DNA from: Gaiellaceae bacterium | Lineage (GTDB): Bacteria > Actinomycetota > Thermoleophilia > Gaiellales > Gaiellaceae | DNA: 64,000 bases | Direction of reading: 5' to 3' | NCBI GenBank assembly: GCA_026002995.1 | Contig: BPGK01000001.1 | Span: 558,001-622,000, forward strand | In this document: positions 9,855-19,520 of the stretch, piece by piece | How positions within the stretch are numbered: the stretch's first letter is position 1 | Layout: each line of letters begins with the position of its first letter | Translations under genes and position numbers: made by a program | Notes under the pieces: generated by a model | What the model saw: the letters and a program-made list of their open reading frames with translations, nothing else | Told to the model about the DNA's origin: nothing | The model's database searches: none

Positions 9855-12617
9855 TTGGCACTACGCTGGTTCCGACTCGGCAGGAGGAAGAAGGACGTCG
9901 CTGCGGGCGAGGAGCGCGCCACGCAGGACGAGACACCGCCTGAGGCGAGCGCGCCGCAGGCGACCGAGGCCTCGACGGCGGTCGAGGCGACAGAGCAACC
10001 GAAGAAGAGACGTAGGCGCGGCAGCCGAGGCGGACGCGGTCGCAAGAAGGCGACGGCGACCACGGAGGACGGGGGCGAAGTCGGGCAGCCGTCCGAGCCG
10101 GAAGACGCCGCGAGGCTAGCCGCTGCCTCGCCCGCGAAGGGTGTCGCCGACCGCCGGGTCGAGCGGAAGCCTGGACGCGCGTCTCGCAAGCGGACGCCGA
10201 CGAAGCGCGCCCCGCTCCCGCAGGCGAAGCGCGAGCTCCTCATCTCCGTCGACGTCGGCGAGCAGCGGGTTGCGATCCTCGAGGACGATCGCGTCGCGGA
10301 GGTCTACCTCGAGCGTCCCGAGCGGCGATCGATCGCCGGGAACATCTACCTCGGGGTCGTCGACAACGTCCTGCCCGGGATGGAGGCGGCGTTCGTCGAG
10401 ATCGGCCTCGAGAAGAACGGCTTCCTGTACGTGGACGAGATCGTCGGCCCCGAGCTCGAGGGTCGCAAGGGCGCGCGCAAGATCCAAGACCTCATCAAGC
10501 GCGGCGAGACGATCCTCGTCCAGGCGGTCAAGGATCCGATGAAGTCGAAAGGCGCGCGGCTGACGACCGAGATCTCCCTTCCGGGGCGCTACCTTGTGTA
10601 CGTCCCGAACGGCGAGGGCTCGGGCGTCTCCCGCCGGCTCGAGGAGGACGAGCGCACGCGCCTCAAGGAGATCCTCAAGGGCCTCGACGCCAAAGGCGGT
10701 GGGATCATCGTCCGGACGGCCGCCGAGGGGGCGTCTGCCGAGGACATCGAGCGCGATCTCATCTTCCTCCAGCGCCTCTGGAAGACGATCCAGGCGAAGG
10801 CGAAGACGGTCTCGGCGCCGGCGCTCGTCTACCAGGAGGCCGAGCTTCCGCTGCGCATCGTGCGCGACCTCTTCGCCGGCGACTTCGTCGGGGCCCTCAT
10901 CGACGACGACCGCACGTTCCGTCGGATCGTGAGCTACCTCAAGAAGACCTCGCCGCACATGATCGAGCGCGTCCACCGGTACAAGGAGAAGGAGCCGCTG
11001 TTCGAGGCCTACGGCGTCGAGCGGGAGATCGCCTCCACGCTCGAGCGCCGCGTCGATCTCCCCTCGGGCGGCTACCTCGTCTTCGACTACGCCGAGGCCT
11101 TCACGGTCATCGACGTCAACACGGGGCGCTTCGTCGGCTCGCGGGCGAAGGGCTCGACGGGTCGGCTCGAGGACACGATCGTGAAGAACAACCTCGAGGC
11201 CGTCAGCGAGGTCGTCCGGCAGCTTCGCCTCCGCGACATCGGCGGGATCATCGTCATCGACTTCATCGACATGGCGAACCCGAAGAACCGGCAGACGGTC
11301 GAGGACGCGCTCCGGACGGAGCTCGAGCGCGATCGGACGAAGACGTACGTCGTCGAGATCTCGCCGCTCGGCCTCGTCGAGATGACGCGCCAGAACGTCA
11401 CGGAGGGGCCGAGGGAGATCCTGACCGCGAAGTGCGCGGCCTGCGGCGGGGACGGGTTCGTCGTCTCCGACGCAACGCACGCGGTCGAGGTCGAGCGGAA
11501 GCTCAAGGCCATCGCCAAGGGGTCGCGGGTGCAGGCGTTCCGCGTGGCCGTGCATCCGCGCGTCCTTCCGCTCCTCGCGGGTCCGGGAGGCGTGCGTCTC
11601 GACGCGCTCGAAAAGGCGACGCGCCGCCGCTTCTTCCTCGTTCCCGCCACCGGAAACGGGCACGTCCCGCTCGATCACGTCCAAGTCCTCGAGCAGGGCA
11701 AGGTCGACGCCCTGCGGCCGGAGAGCCCCGTCGAGGAAGGGGCGACTCTCGAGCTCAAGCTCGTTGAGGTCGGTCTCCACGACGCCGCTGCCGGGGTCGG
11801 CAAGCTCGACGGGGCGGAGATCGTCGTCGCGGGGGCGGCGAAGCTCGTCGGCAAGAAGGTCGCCGTGCGCATCGGCCGCGTGCTCGACGGCCTCGTGCTC
11901 GCGACGCTCGCGGACGCGACTGCGCCCCCGGCGCCGGTGACGTTCGAGGCGGAGGCGGAGAAGCCGACGCGTGCGCCGGCTCGCAAGAAGGTCGAGGAGG
12001 AGCAGCCGACGACCGAGGAACCGGCGCTCCCGTCCCTCGAGGCGCCCGAGGCCGAGACGGAGCTCGAGCCCGTCGAGGCGAGCGCCGACTTCGAGGAGGC
12101 GGCGACCGAGCTGCCGAAGAAGAAGCGGACGAGGCGCGGCTCCCGTGGCGGACGCGGCCGGAGGAAGGCCGCGGCGACTGACACCGCCGCCGGATCGTCC
12201 GACGGTGAGGCGGAGCTCGCTCTCGAGCCCGAAGCGGAGTCCCCCGGCTCCCGGCGACGGACACCGCGTATCCACGTGCCGACGAACGGCGCACCCGAGG
12301 CGGCGACACGCGAGGTGGACGAGACGGCTCCCGAGGACGTCGAGGCGCCCGCTGCCCTCGCGCTCGTCCCCGTCGAGAGCGGCGAGGAGGAGGGAGCTCA
12401 GCCGAGGAAGAAGCGCACGCGTCGCGGCTCGCGCGGCGGCCGCCGCCGGAAGAGGGCGTCGGCGTCGGATGGCGGCCCGACGGTCGCCGACACAGGGGCG
12501 GACGGCGAGCCGGCTTCGCCGGAGGGCGAGGCCGACGAGGCGGCCCGGGCCCCCGCGTACGTGCCGATGGCGGAGTGGATCGACGACTTCGACGCCCGCG
12601 CGGAGCGCGCCGGATGA
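9855..12617 (+). CDS. rne: Ribonuclease E/G family protein
   Basis: S1 region GNIYLGVVDNVLPGMEAAFVEIGLEKNGFLYVDEI; DFIDM; CAACGGDG Zn-link motif; TTG start. Confidence 0.95.
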   Translation: MALRWFRLGRRKKDVAAGEERATQDETPPEASAPQATEASTAVEATEQPKKRRRRGSRGGRGRKKATATTEDGGEVGQPSEPEDAARLAAASPAKGVADRRVERKPGRASRKRTPTKRAPLPQAKRELLISVDVGEQRVAILEDDRVAEVYLERPERRSIAGNIYLGVVDNVLPGMEAAFVEIGLEKNGFLYVDEIVGPELEGRKGARKIQDLIKRGETILVQAVKDPMKSKGARLTTEISLPGRYLVYVPNGEGSGVSRRLEEDERTRLKEILKGLDAKGGGIIVRTAAEGASAEDIERDLIFLQRLWKTIQAKAKTVSAPALVYQEAELPLRIVRDLFAGDFVGALIDDDRTFRRIVSYLKKTSPHMIERVHRYKEKEPLFEAYGVEREIASTLERRVDLPSGGYLVFDYAEAFTVIDVNTGRFVGSRAKGSTGRLEDTIVKNNLEAVSEVVRQLRLRDIGGIIVIDFIDMANPKNRQTVEDALRTELERDRTKTYVVEISPLGLVEMTRQNVTEGPREILTAKCAACGGDGFVVSDATHAVEVERKLKAIAKGSRVQAFRVAVHPRVLPLLAGPGGVRLDALEKATRRRFFLVPATGNGHVPLDHVQVLEQGKVDALRPESPVEEGATLELKLVEVGLHDAAAGVGKLDGAEIVVAGAAKLVGKKVAVRIGRVLDGLVLATLADATAPPAPVTFEAEAEKPTRAPARKKVEEEQPTTEEPALPSLEAPEAETELEPVEASADFEEAATELPKKKRTRRGSRGGRGRRKAAATDTAAGSSDGEAELALEPEAESPGSRRRTPRIHVPTNGAPEAATREVDETAPEDVEAPAALALVPVESGEEEGAQPRKKRTRRGSRGGRRRKRASASDGGPTVADTGADGEPASPEGEADEAARAPAYVPMAEWIDDFDARAERAG

Positions 12618-12701
12618 GCCGTCGTCCGCTATCATCCGCCCGTTCGCGGGCGCAGACGCCCGCGTTTCTCGCGCAGTAGGGCACTCGAGACGGAGCAGCA
12701 C

Positions 12702-13283
12702 GTGACGTACGCGATCATCGAAGTCGGCGGGAAGCAGTACCGCGTCCACGAGGGCACGCGACTGCTCGTCGACCGTCTTCCGCTGGACGACGGCGCGTCC
12801 TTCTCGCCAACCGTGCTCCTCGTCGGCGGCGGAGACGCTCCCGTGCTCGATCCGACCGGGGGCGAGGTCACGGCCAGGGTCGTCGGCGCCGTCAAGGGCC
12901 CGAAGATCCGGATCGGGAAGTACCGCAAGCGCACCGGGTACCGGCGGCACACGGGCTTCCGGGCGTCGCTCACGCAGATCGAGATCGAGTCGATCGGCGG
13001 CGTGCCGGCGCGTGGTGGCACGACGTCGAAGAAGAAGGCCGCGCCCGCGGCTCCGCCAGCATCTGCCCCCGTCACGGAGACCGCCCCCGAGTCGCCCGTG
13101 GCTGCGGGCGCGCTGCCAGCGGGGTACGAGAGCCTGACCATCGCCGACCTCAGAGGCGTCGCGGACACCTGGGACATCGACGCGCTGCGTGCGGCGCTCG
13201 CCTACGAGGAGGAGCACGCAAAGCGCAAGGGAGCGATTGCGGTGCTCGAGGCGGCGATCGCACGGAAGGAAGGTGAGTCCTGA
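12702..13283 (+). CDS. rplU: 50S ribosomal protein L21 with long C-terminal extension
   Basis: [33 protein letters not shown]; followed by ~85-aa linker plus helical domain. Confidence 0.95.
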   Translation: MTYAIIEVGGKQYRVHEGTRLLVDRLPLDDGASFSPTVLLVGGGDAPVLDPTGGEVTARVVGAVKGPKIRIGKYRKRTGYRRHTGFRASLTQIEIESIGGVPARGGTTSKKKAAPAAPPASAPVTETAPESPVAAGALPAGYESLTIADLRGVADTWDIDALRAALAYEEEHAKRKGAIAVLEAAIARKEGES

Positions 13284-13540
13284 TGGCGCACAAGAAGGGC
13301 CTCGGCTCGTCGCGGAACGGCCGCGACTCCAACGCGAAGCGCCTGGGTGTCAAGGTCTTCGCCGGTCAGCCCGTGAAGACCGGGATGATCATCGTTCGCC
13401 AGCGCGGCACGCGCTTCCGTCCCGGGCCGGGCGCCGGCCTCGGGAGGGACGACACCATCTTCGCGCTGCGCGACGGCATCGTCGAGTTCCGCCGCTCCGG
13501 CGACAAGCGCTTCGTCTCGGTGGCGACGCCCTCGTCGTAG
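13283..13540 (+). CDS. rpmA: 50S ribosomal protein L27
   Basis: [24 protein letters not shown]. Confidence 0.97.
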   Translation: MAHKKGLGSSRNGRDSNAKRLGVKVFAGQPVKTGMIIVRQRGTRFRPGPGAGLGRDDTIFALRDGIVEFRRSGDKRFVSVATPSS

Positions 13541-13569
13541 GGGCGACGCTCGCATCGTCCTCGCGATGA

Positions 13570-15386
<1,817 letters not shown>

Positions 15387-15421
15387 ACTGCGTCGAGAGC
15401 AAGCGAGGAGACGAGACCGAC

Positions 15422-15772
15422 CTGACCCCACTCGAGCAAGCACGTCGTACAGCCGCTCTGTGCCAGGAGAAGCTGGCGTCGGACGTCACGATTCTCGACA
15501 TGCGCGGCGTTTGCGACTTCACGGACTTCTTCGTGATCGCGACCGGCCGCAACCCCCGTCAGACGAAGGCGATCTACGACGAGGTCGCAGGGGTACTGAA
15601 GAAGGAGCACCGGCTGCTGCCGCGCTCGAGCGCAGGCCTGCCCGAGGCGACGTGGATCGTGGCGGACTACCTCGACGTCGTCCTCCACCTCTTCACGCCC
15701 GAGACGCGTGACTTCTACCGTCTCGAGGATCTCTGGAGCGACGTGCCCTCCGTCGAGGTCGCTACCGCGTAG
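15422..15772 (+). CDS. rsfS: Ribosomal silencing factor RsfS/Iojap (start uncertain)
   Basis: DMRGVCDFTDFFVIATGRNPRQTKAI; WIVADYLDVVLHLFTPETRDFYRLEDLW. Confidence 0.88.
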   Translation: MTPLEQARRTAALCQEKLASDVTILDMRGVCDFTDFFVIATGRNPRQTKAIYDEVAGVLKKEHRLLPRSSAGLPEATWIVADYLDVVLHLFTPETRDFYRLEDLWSDVPSVEVATA

Positions 15773-15829
15773 ACGGCGAGCGCCGGTAGGAGGTCGGTTC
15801 GGGCACGCCGCTAGACTGTGAACGCTCGT

Positions 15830-15902
15830 GGGGCCATAGCTCAGCTGGGAGAGCGCCACGCTGGCAGCGTGGAGGTCGCCGGTTCGAGCCCGGCTGGCTC
15901 CA
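15830..15902 (+). tRNA. tRNA-Ala (anticodon GGC)
   Basis: GGGGCCATAGCTCAGCTGGGAGAGCGCCACGCTGGCAGCGTGGAGGTCGCCGGTTCGAGCCCGGCTGGCTCCA folds as a cloverleaf. Confidence 0.93.
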
Positions 15903-15926
15903 CTTCGACGAGAGAAAGGAGCGGGG

Positions 15927-17120
15927 ATGCCCTTCTACCAGCGTCGCGGCGAGCTCCCGCGCAAGCGCCACATCGTCTTCCGTGAGAACGGGGCGCTCCT
16001 CACCGAGGAGGTGATGGGGCTCGAGGGCTTCTCCGGGCTGGAGTCCATCCTCTACCACCTGCACTCCCCGTGTCGGATCAAGGAGCTCGGCCCCTTCACG
16101 CCGATCGAGCGCGAGGAGTGGGTGCCGGACACGCACGCCCACCGCCTCCAGAACACCTACGACGTCGCGCCCGAGGGCGACGAGATCTCGGGCCGACGGA
16201 CGCTCATGTGGAACGACGACGTGGAGATCTCCCTCTGCCGGCCCGCCTCGACGATGGACTACTTCTTCCGCAACGGCGAGGGCGACGAGGTGATCTTCGT
16301 CCACGAGGGGCAGGGGACGCTCGAGACGACCTTCGGCGACCTCCCCTACCGAGCGGGCGACTACGTCGTCATCCCGCGCGGGACGACCTACCGCTTCCGG
16401 CCCGAGGGCGAGCAGCGCTACCTCGTCTTCGAGACGCCCGGCCTGATCGAGATCCCTCGCCGCTACCGCAACGAGTACGGCCAGATCGTCGAGGGCGCCC
16501 CCTACTACCACCGCGACATCCACCCGCCCACCGAGCTCAGAACGTACCGCGAGCGGGGCGAGTTCCTCGTCAAAGTCCGGGTGCGAGGCGGCTACCAGGA
16601 CTACCTCCTCGACTACCACCCGCTCGACGTCGTCGGCTGGGACGGCTACCTGTACCCGTGGACCTTCTCGATCCACGACTTCGAGCCGATCACCGGCCGC
16701 ATCCACCAGCCTCCGCCCTCGCACCAGACCTTCCAGGGGCCGAACTTCGTCATCTGCTCCTTCTGCCCGCGCAAGCTCGACTTCGACCCGGAGGCGATCC
16801 CCATCCCCTACCACCACTCGAACCTCCAGTCGGAGGAGATGATCTACTACGTCTCGGGCAACTTCGGCTCGCGCAAGGGGATCTCCGTCGGCTCGATCAC
16901 GCTCCACCCCTCGGGGCTTCCGCACGGGCCGCAGCCGGGGCTTGCCGAGCGCTCCCTGGGCGTGGCCGAGACGACCGAGCTCGCGGTCATGTGCGACACC
17001 TTCCGTCCGCTTCGGCTCTCGACCTTCGCCCGCGAGCTCGACGACCCGAGCTACGCCTACTCCTGGTACGAGCCGCCGGCGGAGGAGCCGAGCCTCGCGG
17101 GGGCGACGAGTCACCTGTAG
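15927..17120 (+). CDS. hmgA: Homogentisate 1,2-dioxygenase family protein
   Basis: FYQRRGELPRKRHIVFR; cupin motifs; EGAPYYHRDIHPPTE, HPSGLPHGPQPG. Confidence 0.85.
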   Translation: MPFYQRRGELPRKRHIVFRENGALLTEEVMGLEGFSGLESILYHLHSPCRIKELGPFTPIEREEWVPDTHAHRLQNTYDVAPEGDEISGRRTLMWNDDVEISLCRPASTMDYFFRNGEGDEVIFVHEGQGTLETTFGDLPYRAGDYVVIPRGTTYRFRPEGEQRYLVFETPGLIEIPRRYRNEYGQIVEGAPYYHRDIHPPTELRTYRERGEFLVKVRVRGGYQDYLLDYHPLDVVGWDGYLYPWTFSIHDFEPITGRIHQPPPSHQTFQGPNFVICSFCPRKLDFDPEAIPIPYHHSNLQSEEMIYYVSGNFGSRKGISVGSITLHPSGLPHGPQPGLAERSLGVAETTELAVMCDTFRPLRLSTFARELDDPSYAYSWYEPPAEEPSLAGATSHL

Positions 17121-17160
17121 GGGGCGGGGCGCTCAGGGCGACCCGAGGGGCGCCCCTACA
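17117..17160. repeat. Inverted-repeat-like GTAGGGGGCGGGGCGC...GGGGCGCCCCTAC segment downstream of hmgA
   Basis: Direct reading; same GTAGGGGCG family look as 13575. Confidence 0.5.
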
Positions 17161-17227
17161 CCCGTGCCCCGACCGGCTCTCGTTCCGCCCGGGCGCCCTT
17201 CCCCGCTCGCCTCGCGGTGCCCCGGGC

Positions 17228-17443
17228 TCAGAACACCGGCCGATCGCCCGACGTCAGCATTGCGAGGGCGACCTCCGGTGGAAAGCCGGCCCTGCGCAGC
17301 GCGAGCGCGTCTTGCAGCGGCACGTCGATCCGCTCGGCGAGGATACGTGCAGTGGTGGGGTCGTAGCCCGCGCGCTCGAGCGATGCGCGGCGGAGCTCCA
17401 CGACGCGCTTCGGATCGTGTGCGGGCTCGCGCTCGGTCAGGTT
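17228..17443 (-). CDS. Small hypothetical protein
   Basis: LTEREPAHDPKRVVELRRASLERAGYDPTTARILAERIDVPLQDALALRRAGFPPEVALAMLTSGDRPVF; start uncertain. Confidence 0.4.
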   Translation of the reverse strand, partial: NLTEREPAHDPKRVVELRRASLERAGYDPTTARILAERIDVPLQDALALRRAGFPPEVALAMLTSGDRPVF

Positions 17444-18885
17444 CCGCGGATCGTCAGCCGACGGTCGAGCACGATCCCGTTGCGGTCGTTGAGCTCGAAG
17501 GTCGCCGTGTACGTGACGCCTTTGCGGACACCGCCGTTCGGGAAGCGCAGCCGCGCCGTGATCGTGCAGTCGCGAAGCAGCGGGGAGGTCTGCTGTCCCA
17601 CTGCGATGAGGCGGCCGTTCTGGAAGATGCGCCAGGTCATGCCGATCGATGTCCCCACGGGGTCGTTCGCGCAGTAGCGGCGCGTGTAGAGGCGAACGAG
17701 CGGCGTCGTGGTGCCCGCTCGGATGGACTCGATGCTGTTCCGGGCGTCGAGCGGCGCGGCGATGGCGCGGAAGGCCGCCGGCGACGCTCCCTTGGCTGCG
17801 CCATTTCTCCGGTAGAGCCCGGAGTCCCAGGGCTGGCCCTGGTCGTCCTGGTAGACGAACCAGATGAACATGTCGACGAAGGGGTAGCCACGCGCGATCC
17901 GGATCGCCTGGCGCAGGTACGCGGCTTGCGTCGCGTACGACACGCCGAGGGAGTCCTCGGGACGGGTCTCGTGCGCGTACTCCGTCACCCAGATGCGGAC
18001 GTCCTTGCGCTTGAACCACGTCTTCAGGCTCTGCTGGAACCGAGAGAGTGAGCTCAGGGGGACGTTCGGCCACTTGAGCCGCTGGCTCGGCTTCAGGCTC
18101 GGCACGGCCGGGTACGGGTGGTGCGTCCACGCGTCGAACTTGAGCTTCGGGTTCGCCTTCGCGACGAGCTCGGCGAACTTCCCGGGGGAGTGCGTGGGCC
18201 TGAGTCCGCCGGGGTTGTCCGTGCCGCGTGCCGACGTCTCGCCGATCCCGACGAGCGCACTCGGGTTCCCGGCCTTGATTCCGGCGTAGGCCGCAGCGTA
18301 GAGCTTCGCGTAGTTCGCCGGTGCGACGGATCGGCCTCTGGCGTCGAACTGCGGCGTGAGGAAGAGCTGGAGGTTGGGCTCGTTCCACACCGACCAGAAG
18401 CGCACGAAGGGGTACCCGTTGTAGCGACCCGAGTACCGCGCCGCGATCGCTCGCGCGAAGCTCGTCAGGTCGGCGAGCCGGAGCGGCATGACGTTCGGCG
18501 GCTTGCCTCCGTTCGCCCACCCGGGGGTGCCGCTGATCGTGAGGAGGACCTCCTGCCCCATCTCCTGGGCGGTGCGCACCGCCTCGTCGACGTCGTCCAG
18601 CACGTAGGCCGGGTCGAACGGGTCGGCGGGGCTCGCCGGCCGTCGCGGCGCCGTCTTGTTCCACTCGACGAGGAGGCGGACGATGCTGGCGCCGTCGCTC
18701 GCGGCGCGCGCGGCGCGCGCGGCGCGGTCCTCCACCCAGCGGTAGCTCGGGTCGTCATGGAACCCGATCCACATGCGCTCGGCACCGCGGGCGCTCGTCG
18801 CCGACAGCGCGGCGAGCGTGGAGAGGAGCGAGACGAGCGACAGGACGAGGACGAGGCGAGCGATGCGATTCACGTGAACGAACAC
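17437..18885 (-). CDS. Secreted TIM-barrel glycoside hydrolase-like protein
   Basis: Signal peptide; RFWSVWNEPNLQLFL; WVTEYAHETRPED; WFVYQDDQGQPWDSGLY. Confidence 0.75.
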   Translation of the reverse strand: MFVHVNRIARLVLVLSLVSLLSTLAALSATSARGAERMWIGFHDDPSYRWVEDRAARAARAASDGASIVRLLVEWNKTAPRRPASPADPFDPAYVLDDVDEAVRTAQEMGQEVLLTISGTPGWANGGKPPNVMPLRLADLTSFARAIAARYSGRYNGYPFVRFWSVWNEPNLQLFLTPQFDARGRSVAPANYAKLYAAAYAGIKAGNPSALVGIGETSARGTDNPGGLRPTHSPGKFAELVAKANPKLKFDAWTHHPYPAVPSLKPSQRLKWPNVPLSSLSRFQQSLKTWFKRKDVRIWVTEYAHETRPEDSLGVSYATQAAYLRQAIRIARGYPFVDMFIWFVYQDDQGQPWDSGLYRRNGAAKGASPAAFRAIAAPLDARNSIESIRAGTTTPLVRLYTRRYCANDPVGTSIGMTWRIFQNGRLIAVGQQTSPLLRDCTITARLRFPNGGVRKGVTYTATFELNDRNGIVLDRRLTIRGT

Positions 18886-18989
18886 CTCCGGTCGAGAGGA
18901 TGCGCTTGCTGGGCGGCGGGTGCACCCTAGCGTCTGCGGTGTGAGCGTCGTGTAAGGGACTGCCGCGTCCGTCGCGTAGACTTCGGATC

Positions 18990-19247
18990 GTGGGCTCCGT
19001 CTCCGTCTGGGAAGCGATCTTCATGCTGCTCGTCCTGAAGATCCCGGTCGTCTACCTCGCCGCGGTGGTCTGGTGGGCGATCCGCGCGGTCCCGGACGAG
19101 AGTGGGCGCGGAGGCGGGGCCGTCGGAGTGCCGGCGCCGCTTGCTCCCTGCGACTGGGGACGCCGTCCGCCCCGCCCTTCTCTCCGGCGACGACGAGGCT
19201 TTGATCCGCGTCCGCTCGTGAGGCGACGCTCGAGGAGCGCTCGGTGA
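18990..19247 (+). CDS. Small membrane protein
   Basis: One N-terminal TM; overlaps next ORF. Confidence 0.45.
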   Translation: MGSVSVWEAIFMLLVLKIPVVYLAAVVWWAIRAVPDESGRGGGAVGVPAPLAPCDWGRRPPRPSLRRRRGFDPRPLVRRRSRSAR

Positions 19248-19495
19248 ACGCGGTTCCGCACCGGCGGTCGGACACAGTCGCAGGGTTCCTGTGCGCGTTC
19301 TCCCTCGCCTTGTCCGGGATCGCGCTCGTCCGCCAGCCTGCGCTCCTCGCGCCCGTCGCCGTCCTCGTCGCGCTCGTCGCGACGCGAATGACCGTGACCT
19401 ACCGACGGCTCGCCGCCGTCGCTGTCGCGGTCTCCGGGCTCGCGTTCCTCGTCGGCATGTCGATCGCGGTGTGGGCGGACGTCTCGCTCTTCTGA
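19244..19495 (+). CDS. Small membrane protein
   Basis: Two to three TM segments; coupled to kgd. Confidence 0.55.
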   Translation: MNAVPHRRSDTVAGFLCAFSLALSGIALVRQPALLAPVAVLVALVATRMTVTYRRLAAVAVAVSGLAFLVGMSIAVWADVSLF

Positions 19496-19520
19496 CGACG
19501 GGGGCTGGTACAACAACTCC

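Noticed and set aside
10116-13217. 1033-aa minus-strand ORF opposite rne/rplU
   Set aside because: Antisense artefact; the plus strand has unambiguous RNase E/G and L21
15412-15428. ACCTGACCCC near rsfS as another copy of the mreB-mreC repeat
   Set aside because: Only ~10 bp shared and no hairpin; likely chance in high-GC DNA, though worth including in a repeat search
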